DNA of 5,521 bases. It comes from DATMYQ01 sp035560935. Lineage in GTDB: Bacteria; Bacillota; Negativicutes; Sporomusales; Sporomusaceae. Each line of letters starts with the position of its first letter. The first letter of the stretch is position 1. Where the stretch lies: NCBI GenBank assembly GCA_035560935.1, contig DATMYQ010000278.1, forward strand, positions 1-5,521. Direction: 5' to 3'. The translations under genes were made by a program, and so were the position numbers. A model generated the notes under the pieces. The model searched no databases. It worked only from the letters and a program-made list of their open reading frames with translations, and was not told the DNA's origin. Of this stretch, positions 1 to 5,105 are shown in pieces.

Positions 1-37
1 ATTTAAAATAAGCAAAGAAAAGGGAGGCGAGGAACTG

Positions 38-1957
38 GTGAAAAAACAGGTGTCATTGGATCCCGGTGTGAATGAGATGTTGGCGGTTGCCAAGGAAAAA
101 GGAGTGCAGACGGTCTGGGACCGTTACCAAAGTCAGCTCCCGCAATGCGGATTTGGCGAAAGCGGTCTTTGCTGCCGTAATTGTTTGCAGGGACCCTGCC
201 GGGTTGATCCGTTTGGTGACGGTCCGGCCGCCGGAGTCTGTGGCGCGGGACCGGATACCATCGTAGCCCGGAATCTGATCCGGGGAATAGCCGGTGGCGC
301 TGCCAGCCATTCCGGCCATGCCAAGCATCTGGCTCATGTGTTGAAAAAAGTGGGCCAGGGAAAAGCGCCGGATTATGGTGTGAAAGAAGAGGGAAAATTG
401 CAGGCCGTAGCCGACCGCTTGGGAATTCCCCGGGCTGGACTGAATACGCAGCAACTGGCGGCGGCGGTGGCGAAAGCATCAATAGAAGAATTTTCTGAGC
501 GGGATGAACCCAACGCCTGGGCGGTGACTACACTGACCAGTGGCCGGGTAAAGAAAATGCAGGAATTGAACGTTACCCCTTACGGTATTGACAGTATCAT
601 CGCCGAGATTATGCATCGAACCACACTGGGTGTGGATGCCGACCCGGTCAATTTACTGCTGGCCGGTGTCAAAGGGGCTATGGCCGATTATGCCGGCTGC
701 CATTTAGGCACGGATTTGGCCGACATTTTGTTTGGCATACCGGCGCCGGTGGTCAGTGAAGCCAATATGGGAGTTATTAAGGAAAAAGCGGTGAACGTGG
801 CCTTACATGGTCATAACCCGGTGCTTTCCGACATGCTGGTCAGCGTGGCCCGTGACAAAGATATGGTGGCGGAAGCGAAAGCAGCCGGCGCTGACGGCAT
901 CAATCTGATGGGTATCTGCTGTACAGGGAATGAAGTGCTGATGCGTCACGGTGTTCCCACCGTCACTAATGCGTTATCGCAGGAGTTGCCGATCATGACC
1001 GGCGCGATGGACGCGATGGTAGTGGATTACCAGTGTGTATATCCGTCACTGGCCAATGTGGCCGAGTGCTTTGGCACCCGTTTGATTACCACCATGGATA
1101 TCGCCAAAATACCCGGCGCCACTCACGTCGAATTCACGGAAGAAGAGGCCGGGGTGCGGGCCCGGGAAATTCTGCGCATGGCGATTGAGGCCTTTAAGCG
1201 GCGTCGGAATAAGCCGGTACATATTCCCGCAGTGACCCGCAAGGTGGTTTCTGGTTTTTCCACGGAAGCCATTGTGGGGGCATTGGCAAAATTGGATGCG
1301 GCCGATCCGTTAAAACCGTTGGTGGATAATATTGTTAACGGCAACATTCAGGGCGTGGTCCTGTTTGCCGGCTGTGCCAACGTGAAGGTGGTACAGGATC
1401 AGGGCTTTATTGAAGTGGCCCGGGAACTGATTCGTCATAATGTATTGGTACTGGCGACCGGTTGCGGCGCCGGTGCCTTTGCCCGTCACGGATTTATGGA
1501 CCCGCAGGCAACACTGGATTATGCCGGTGATGGTCTGAAGGCGGTGCTGACGGCTATTGGTGAAGCCAATGGTCTCGGCGGTCCGCTGCCGCCGGTGCTG
1601 CACATGGGATCTTGCGTGGACAATTCCCGTCCGGTGGACGTTGCGGTGGCATTGGCCAACCGGCTGAATGTGGATTTATCGCAACTGCCGGTGGTGGCCA
1701 GCGCGCCGGAATACAAAACAGAAAAAGCACTGTCCATCGGTACCTGGGCCGTGACGTTGGGGCTGCCCACTCACTTGGGACTGGTGCCGCCGGTGATCGG
1801 CAGTGCGCTGGTTACCCGGGTGCTGACTCAGGATATTAAAGAATTAACCGGAGGCTATTTTATTGTTGAAACCAACCCGTTGACGGCGGCAGAGAAAATT
1901 TTTGCCGCATTGCAGGAGCGGCGGCAGAAACTCGGTCTTGGCGTCAGTCGCTGGTAA
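38..1957 (+). CDS. cooS: Anaerobic Ni-carbon monoxide dehydrogenase, catalytic subunit CooS
   Basis: Catalyses reversible oxidation of CO with water to CO2, two protons and two electrons, as a cytoplasmic homodimer. The 639-residue length fits the family (about 630-640). Visible ligands, matched from memory to Carboxydothermus CODH-II: D-cluster C37 and C45 (C-x7-C); B-cluster C46, C49, C54 and C68; C-cluster (NiFeS) H259, C295 (next to C294), C333, C446, C476 and C526. The catalytic lysine K563 lies in EKALSIGTWAVT, and the H91/H94/H97 histidine series is present. The C-x7-C spacing suggests a [4Fe-4S] D-cluster rather than the [2Fe-2S] form linked to C-x2-C. Start is GTG at 38 with GGGAGG at 22-27, ten bases upstream; the protein then aligns with only a two-residue N-terminal offset. 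cooF follows after 12 bases, so the two are probably cotranscribed. All key residues are present, so an active enzyme is expected. Confidence 0.97.
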   Translation: MKKQVSLDPGVNEMLAVAKEKGVQTVWDRYQSQLPQCGFGESGLCCRNCLQGPCRVDPFGDGPAAGVCGAGPDTIVARNLIRGIAGGAASHSGHAKHLAHVLKKVGQGKAPDYGVKEEGKLQAVADRLGIPRAGLNTQQLAAAVAKASIEEFSERDEPNAWAVTTLTSGRVKKMQELNVTPYGIDSIIAEIMHRTTLGVDADPVNLLLAGVKGAMADYAGCHLGTDLADILFGIPAPVVSEANMGVIKEKAVNVALHGHNPVLSDMLVSVARDKDMVAEAKAAGADGINLMGICCTGNEVLMRHGVPTVTNALSQELPIMTGAMDAMVVDYQCVYPSLANVAECFGTRLITTMDIAKIPGATHVEFTEEEAGVRAREILRMAIEAFKRRRNKPVHIPAVTRKVVSGFSTEAIVGALAKLDAADPLKPLVDNIVNGNIQGVVLFAGCANVKVVQDQGFIEVARELIRHNVLVLATGCGAGAFARHGFMDPQATLDYAGDGLKAVLTAIGEANGLGGPLPPVLHMGSCVDNSRPVDVAVALANRLNVDLSQLPVVASAPEYKTEKALSIGTWAVTLGLPTHLGLVPPVIGSALVTRVLTQDIKELTGGYFIVETNPLTAAEKIFAALQERRQKLGLGVSRW

Positions 1958-1969
1958 GGGGGCAGACAT

Positions 1970-2485
1970 ATGATAAGAGAAATTATGGTCCGACCGGAAC
2001 GTTGCTTGGGTTGTCACTCTTGCGAGATGGCCTGTGCGATTGCCCATACCCCGGCTAAAAATCTGGCGGGCGCCTTGCTGGCCGGTCAGCGGGGCTTAAA
2101 ACAGATTTATGTGGAACAGGTGGACAATTTTAAAGCGCCGGTTGTTTGCCGGCATTGTGATGATGCTCCCTGCATCGCCGTTTGTGCGACACATTCCCTC
2201 CATCGTACGGAAGACGGTCTGGTGACCAATGAAGACCGGCAGGAACAGTGCCTGGGGTGCTGGATGTGCGCAATTGCCTGTCCGTTTGGCATGATCCGTC
2301 AGGATGCCCCCAAACGCCGGGCGTTGAAATGTGACCGGCAGTGTCTTGATGACAAGGATATTCCAGCCTGTGTAGGGGCTTGCCCCACCAGTGCGTTGGT
2401 CTACACCGATGTGGCTGCGTTTGAAGCGGAGCGGCGCCGGCAACAGGTTGCGAACCTGCAGGCAGGCGGAGCGGCACAGCCGTAA
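1970..2485 (+). CDS. cooF: CooF-type 4Fe-4S ferredoxin subunit of the CO dehydrogenase
   Basis: A 171-residue electron-transfer protein expected to accept electrons from the CooS D-cluster and pass them to a hydrogenase, oxidoreductase or other acceptor. It has exactly 16 cysteines in four groups: C12/C15/C18/C22, C60/C63/C68/C72, C94/C97/C100/C104 and C121/C125/C134/C138. This is the four-[4Fe-4S] layout of the CooF/HycB/DmsB-like ferredoxin family. There is no signal peptide or membrane segment, so it is cytoplasmic. The C-terminal tail (about residues 148-171) is charged and then rich in Ala, Gly and Gln, without motifs. Start is ATG at 1970; its SD, AAGGGGG at 1956-1962, overlaps the cooS stop codon, which favours translational coupling. 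A hairpin at 2502-2540 follows the stop closely. The sequence alone would allow another HycB-like partner; position directly behind cooS makes CooF the best call. Confidence 0.93.
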   Translation: MIREIMVRPERCLGCHSCEMACAIAHTPAKNLAGALLAGQRGLKQIYVEQVDNFKAPVVCRHCDDAPCIAVCATHSLHRTEDGLVTNEDRQEQCLGCWMCAIACPFGMIRQDAPKRRALKCDRQCLDDKDIPACVGACPTSALVYTDVAAFEAERRRQQVANLQAGGAAQP

Positions 2486-2501
2486 ACAGAGGAAGCAGCA
2501 A

Positions 2502-2546
2502 CAGAACCGGGCGAAACGTATTGACGTTCACCCGGTTCTGCTTTGT
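2502..2546 (+). terminator. Bipartite hairpin, probable terminator of cooS-cooF
   Basis: A perfect 10-bp stem (CAGAACCGGG at 2502-2511 with CCCGGTTCTG at 2531-2540) encloses a second small stem (AACGT/ACGTT around an ATTG loop). It begins 17 bases after the cooF stop codon. The downstream T-tract is poor (CTTTGT), so termination may be partial or the hairpin may mainly stabilise the mRNA 3' end. Confidence 0.65.
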
Positions 2547-2626
2547 ATCGCGGATATCAGCGCGGTGTTTCCTAAAATAATGAAGTGCCGGTGGGGAGAA
2601 TGCTCTAGCACGGCCGCTCTATATGC

Positions 2627-2656
2627 TTGGCGATTGGCGGGAGAATATGCTATACT
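2627..2656 (+). promoter_or_regulatory. Sigma-A promoter with extended -10 for the zinc-ribbon gene
   Basis: The -10 is TATACT at 2651-2656, preceded by TGC at 2648-2650, giving an extended -10. The best -35 is TTGGCG at 2627-2632 with an 18-base spacer. Transcription would start near 2663, about 30 bases before the gene start. The -35 is a modest match; the extended -10 carries the call. Confidence 0.6.
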
Positions 2657-2692
2657 GAATAAAGATTTTGACGGTCACGGGGGATACGGGTG

Positions 2693-3079
2693 ATGATGAC
2701 TTGGGGAATGTTGATTGCAATTCTGGCAGGAATTTGGGTGTTCTTTGACGCAAAAAAACGGGGCAGTGCGCCGAATGTTGCGGGAATGTGGGCGCTGGGA
2801 ACCGTGGCCCTGCTGATTGTGTTTTTGCCTTTGTATTTGTTGTTTGGACGCAAGCCGGCGGTGAAACCTTATCGGCGCGGGGACATTATTGACGTGGAAG
2901 CGATTCCGGTGGAAGAAATTATTTACTGTACCATGTGCGGCGGTAAAGCCAAGGAAGATTTTGTGGTGTGCCCGCATTGCGGACATACGCTGAAACCTCA
3001 ATGCACCTCGTGCGGTAAGACACTGGACAGAACCTGGCGTGTTTGTCCGTTTTGCCAGGAACCGGCGGGGCATAAATAA
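2693..3079 (+). CDS. Small membrane protein with C-terminal double zinc ribbon
   Basis: A 128-residue protein of unknown specific role. Two hydrophobic segments (about residues 5-18 and 33-51) are joined by a short loop containing DAKKRG. A linker of about 25 residues follows, then two zinc ribbons: C79-x2-C82-x10-C93-x2-C96 and C104-x2-C107-x10-C118-x2-C121. The eight cysteines should bind two zinc ions on the cytoplasmic side. Start is uncertain among GTG 2690, ATG 2693 and ATG 2696; ATG 2693 is chosen because it lies eight bases after GGGGGA (2679-2684). It has its own promoter and is separated from cooF by a hairpin, so it is probably not part of the CO unit. Zinc-ribbon modules of this kind are often protein- or nucleic-acid-interaction domains, so no function is assigned. 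No convincing terminator follows; transcripts may read into the tRNA gene. Confidence 0.88.
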   Translation: MMTWGMLIAILAGIWVFFDAKKRGSAPNVAGMWALGTVALLIVFLPLYLLFGRKPAVKPYRRGDIIDVEAIPVEEIIYCTMCGGKAKEDFVVCPHCGHTLKPQCTSCGKTLDRTWRVCPFCQEPAGHK

Positions 3080-3133
3080 ATGTCGGCTTTGCAACTTTTA
3101 AGCGGAGAGCGATGAATTACCGACAAAAAGGAA

Positions 3134-3162
3134 TGGACAGATTTAGAGCGCTGTGCTATAAT
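3134..3162 (+). promoter_or_regulatory. Strong sigma-A promoter of the tRNA-Arg gene
   Basis: The -35 TGGACA (3134-3139, five of six consensus bases), a 17-base spacer and a perfect -10 TATAAT (3157-3162) preceded by TGC make a near-ideal extended promoter. Transcription would start near 3169, leaving a short 5' leader of about 17 bases for RNase P to remove from the tRNA precursor. Confidence 0.88.
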
Positions 3163-3185
3163 ACTTTTTGTGGTTAACACAATAT

Positions 3186-3260
3186 GCGCCCGTAGCTCAG
3201 GGGATAGAGCGTTGGCCTCCGGAGCCAGAAGCGCAGGTTCGATTCCTGCCGGGCGCACCA
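3186..3260 (+). tRNA. tRNA-Arg, anticodon CCG
   Basis: A complete 75-nt cloverleaf can be folded by eye. The acceptor stem is GCGCCCG/CGGGCGC with discriminator A and an encoded CCA at 3258-3260. The D-arm is GCTC/GAGC. The anticodon stem is TTGGC/GCCAG around loop CTCCGGA, placing anticodon CCG at positions 34-36 to read the arginine codon CGG. The variable loop is AAGC, and the T-arm is GCAGG/CCTGC around TTCGATT. It is a single-gene transcription unit, with its own promoter upstream and a terminator starting ten bases downstream. Confidence 0.97.
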
Positions 3261-3270
3261 TAGTAAAAAC

Positions 3271-3306
3271 AAAGCTCTCAGCGATTGGCGCTGAGGGCTT
3301 TTTCTT
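3271..3306 (+). terminator. Strong intrinsic terminator after tRNA-Arg
   Basis: A 13-bp stem with one G-U pair (AAAGCTCTCAGCG at 3271-3283 with CGCTGAGGGCTTT from 3289) closes a five-base ATTGG loop and runs straight into a T-rich tract (TTTTTCTT). This is a textbook Rho-independent terminator. Confidence 0.92.
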
Positions 3307-3410
3307 ATTTGCCATGTTAGTGGATAGAATCCGGTTTCCACGGGGCTGATCCGGTTGTGGGCAAAACGGAGTGTGTGGGCCGATTTAACAAATAATTAAC
3401 ATTGGCGGCA
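3307..3410. other. Intergenic stretch with no gene
   Basis: No convincing reading frame is seen on either strand. The only local structure is an 8-base direct repeat, ATCCGGTT, at 3329-3336 and 3349-3356, exactly 20 bases apart. The right part (3381-3400) is A+T rich and precedes the first of two promoter candidates. Confidence 0.5.
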
Positions 3411-3440
3411 TTGACGGTAGCGCCGACGCTCCACTATGAT
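3411..3440 (+). promoter_or_regulatory. Upstream sigma-A promoter (P1) for the 3569 membrane-protein gene
   Basis: The -35 TTGACG (3411-3416) and -10 TATGAT (3435-3440) each match five of six consensus bases, with an 18-base spacer. The A+T-rich bases at 3381-3400 could act as an UP-like element. The spacer holds a short inverted repeat (AGCG-CCGA-CGCT, 3419-3430). A transcript from here would carry a leader of about 120 bases. Confidence 0.6.
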
Positions 3441-3469
3441 GAAAGTGTGTTTGTGAGAACGGGACTCGC

Positions 3470-3499
3470 TTTACAACGCGGCTGCGATTCGAGTATAAG
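3470..3499 (+). promoter_or_regulatory. Downstream sigma-A promoter (P2) for the 3569 membrane-protein gene
   Basis: The -35 TTTACA (3470-3475) and -10 TATAAG (3494-3499) each match five of six consensus bases, with an 18-base spacer. It lies 59 bases downstream of P1. Transcription would start near 3506, about 60 bases before the gene. Confidence 0.58.
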
Positions 3500-3568
3500 G
3501 GCATTGTGAATAATGCTGTTTATACAGTGAAGCGATAAAGTATTATAGGATACGATGGAGACAAAAAT

Positions 3569-4183
3569 ATGGAATACGTGATCATCCTTGTTGTGTTGCT
3601 GAAGTCGCATCCGATATTCAGCTTTTTTGTATTATTTGGCGGAGGTCTGGTGGGTCTGGCTGTTATGGCGTTAACGAACCGGGGGAAATTTGTAGCTTTT
3701 GGGGCAGCATTTATTTTCACGGTTTATTTTGGCAGCCTTTTCATGGGGCATTTTGTGAGCAATTACCTGCTGGAACAGTATGGAGAGCGGGGAGAAGCAA
3801 TGATGGTGGATATCAGCCCCACAGCGGATTCGTACAATGATCAGGTGGTGCTGCGTTACGACGTAATGATTCAGTCACCCAATCGGCAGCCGCTGTCAAC
3901 GCATTGCTTAAGCTCGGATTTTAATATAGTGCATCCGGAATCGTCGAATCATTATGTGTATCCGGGGACCGGCGTTAAGTTTAATGTTTGGTTTCTGCCG
4001 GAGTATCCGAGAGCTTTTACGATTATCGCCAATGATGACAGCGCTTATTCCCAAGGATTGCGGCGCGGGAAGGAAGCGAAAGAAATAAATCGTCTGACCA
4101 ATCAGCTGAAGATGGATCCCCAGAATACCGATCTTATCGAAAAACTAAATCAAGCGCAGGAAAGGCAAAAAAACAATAAATGA
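3569..4183 (+). CDS. Unrecognised membrane protein with two helices and an ectodomain-like region
   Basis: I do not recognise this 204-residue protein. Two clear membrane segments are visible (about residues 16-35 and 42-63), with a short hydrophobic N-terminus (3-11) before the first. The basic TNRGK loop (36-40) between them suggests that loop is cytoplasmic, which would put residues 64 onward outside. Residues 76-160 look like a small beta-rich domain (VVLRYDVMIQSP, a single C113, YVYPGTGVKFNVWFLPEYP). The 'YPG-x-V-x-F-x-V-x-x-LPEYP' pattern recalls DUF3592-like proteins, but only loosely. The tail (164-204) is highly charged and probably helical (EAKEINRLTNQL, IEKLNQAQERQK). Start is ATG at 3569 with ATGGAG at 3555-3560, eight bases upstream. 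It appears monocistronic, with two candidate promoters upstream and no neighbour within 200 bases downstream. Confidence 0.82.
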   Translation: MEYVIILVVLLKSHPIFSFFVLFGGGLVGLAVMALTNRGKFVAFGAAFIFTVYFGSLFMGHFVSNYLLEQYGERGEAMMVDISPTADSYNDQVVLRYDVMIQSPNRQPLSTHCLSSDFNIVHPESSNHYVYPGTGVKFNVWFLPEYPRAFTIIANDDSAYSQGLRRGKEAKEINRLTNQLKMDPQNTDLIEKLNQAQERQKNNK

Positions 4184-4390
4184 AGTACAATCGCTGTTCC
4201 GGGAAGCGTTACATTTTGCTTGAAGTAATATTGTGACGGTTTTTTACAATACAAAAGCGAAAATATGAAGTAACTTGAAAAGTGAAATGCCGTGGCCGGT
4301 TATTTGCACAAAATCAGTAAAACAAGCCAAGAAGAGTAAGGTAACGGTGCGACAGGAAAAATGCAAACAGAGTATAAGGGAGGATTATGT
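4184..4390. other. 207-base spacer, no gene and no firm promoter
   Basis: No coding frame is supported between the 3569 gene and the flavin reductase gene. The heptamer TGAAGTA occurs three times in the same direction, at 4181, 4221 and 4266. The best promoter candidates are weak: TTGAAG 4220-4225 with TACAAT 4245-4250 (19-base spacer), or TTTACA 4243-4248 with TATGAA 4264-4269 (15-base spacer). The region is A+T rich. No riboswitch fold is recognised. Confidence 0.45.
4376..4383 (+). promoter_or_regulatory. Ribosome binding site fixing the flavin reductase start at 4391
   Basis: AAGGGAGG ends seven bases before ATG 4391, an ideal Shine-Dalgarno placement. The in-frame ATG at 4361 has no comparable upstream site, and the ten residues it would add precede the conserved part of the protein. 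Confidence 0.85.
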
Positions 4391-4945
4391 ATGGGGAGAA
4401 TTAATTTAGGCAGTAAGATTGTCAATTACCCTATGCCAGTGGCTATTGTGGGATCAAAAGTCAACAACAAAGTGAACTTTATGACTGCGGCCTGGATAAG
4501 TATGGTCAGCCATAATCCGCCGAAAATGGCCGTCACGTTGGGAAAGCATCATCATACGAATAAAGGAATCAAAGAAAATAAAGCTTTCAGCGTTTGTTTT
4601 CCATCCACCGGTCAAATGAAAATAGTGGATTTGTGTGGTCTTGTTTCCGGTGAAAAAGTGGATAAATCGGAGTACTTTGCCGTTTTTTACGGAGAGTCGG
4701 AACACGCGCCGCTGGTGGATGACTTTTTGTTAAATGTCGAATGCAAGCTGGATAAAATTGACGTAAATGGCATGAATGAAACCTTTATTGGCGATATCGT
4801 CGGGATATTTGCCGATGAAACGGTATTAACAAACGGCAAAGTCGACTTTGACAAACTGGACCCCATTATTCTGGGACAGGTGACTACCGAATACCGATGC
4901 CTGGGAGCTCAAATCGGTCAGGCCTGGAGCGCAGGGAAAAAATAG
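4391..4945 (+). CDS. Flavin reductase-like / flavoredoxin-family FMN-binding protein
   Basis: A 184-residue soluble protein of the flavin-reductase-like FMN-binding split-barrel family. Relatives bind FMN and act as flavoredoxins, NAD(P)H:flavin reductases or flavin-donating partners; the substrate here cannot be read from sequence. Family signatures: YPMPVAIVGS near residues 13-22; NFMTAAWISMVSHNPPKMAV at 29-48, where N-x-x-T-x-x-W and the following PP usually shape the FMN phosphate site; the TNKGIKENKAFSVCFPS stretch at 56-72; and a C-terminal YRCLGAQIG (168-176). No signal peptide or membrane segment is seen. Its gene stands alone: a 207-base spacer precedes it and a clean terminator follows. 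Flavoredoxins are common in strict anaerobes, which suits the CODH context, but no operon link to cooS-cooF exists. A high-molecular-weight rubredoxin N-domain is excluded because no rubredoxin module follows. Confidence 0.9.
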   Translation: MGRINLGSKIVNYPMPVAIVGSKVNNKVNFMTAAWISMVSHNPPKMAVTLGKHHHTNKGIKENKAFSVCFPSTGQMKIVDLCGLVSGEKVDKSEYFAVFYGESEHAPLVDDFLLNVECKLDKIDVNGMNETFIGDIVGIFADETVLTNGKVDFDKLDPIILGQVTTEYRCLGAQIGQAWSAGKK

Positions 4946-4961
4946 CATGAAACATGTTCTG

Positions 4962-4990
4962 CGGCATTCGAAGGACGAATGCCGTTTTCT
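4962..4990 (+). terminator. Intrinsic terminator of the flavin reductase gene
   Basis: A perfect 9-bp stem (CGGCATTCG 4962-4970 with CGAATGCCG 4976-4984) closes an AAGGA loop and is followed directly by TTTTCT. It lies 16 bases after the stop codon. Confidence 0.9.
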
Positions 4991-5094
4991 AAACACTTTT
5001 AACGATTCAACCGGAATCCATTGACCAAAGTGTGAGTTTGCTTGCATTTTTGGGGGTGAAGACATGAGAAGTTTGCTTTCGGAAAGGCGTATAT

Positions 5095-5100
5095 GGGAGG
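5095..5100 (+). promoter_or_regulatory. Ribosome binding site favouring the 5106 start
   Basis: GGGAGG lies five bases before ATG 5106. A second in-frame ATG at 5064 also has a purine-rich site (GGGGGTGA, 5052-5059). The 5106 start is preferred because it places a normal Lys-containing n-region directly before the signal-peptide core. Confidence 0.7.
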
Positions 5101-5105
5101 AAATC

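Noticed and set aside
4..9. TAAAAT as a possible -10 for cooS
   Set aside because: The matching -35 would lie outside the window and the bases between it and the SD are few, so the call cannot be supported.
3..482. Long open frames on the minus strand opposite cooS
   Set aside because: They are shadows of the GC-biased cooS codons. The products are Pro/Arg/His-rich without recognisable domains, and the + strand carries a fully conserved enzyme.
2391..2693. Open frame overlapping the end of cooF and the spacer
   Set aside because: It overlaps cooF in another frame, runs through the hairpin and the next promoter, and gives a product without any recognisable features.
3081..3125. Inverted repeat TGTCGG...CCGACAAAAAG after the zinc-ribbon gene as a terminator
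   Set aside because: Only six pairs enclose a loop of 33 bases, so the structure would be unstable; the A-rich tail is also the wrong strand sense for a + strand terminator.
3186..3260. tRNA-Arg as an integration site of a mobile element
   Set aside because: No duplicated tRNA 3' end, integrase or phage-like gene is present in the window.
4190..4216. Imperfect hairpin near CGCTGTTCCGGGAAGCG as terminator of the 3569 gene
   Set aside because: The pairing is broken by a bulge, the loop is three bases, and the T-run after it is interrupted.
5021..5050. TTGACC-18-CATTTT as promoter of the DUF2207 gene
   Set aside because: The -35 is good but the -10 matches only three consensus bases, so it is noted in the gene entry and not listed as a promoter.
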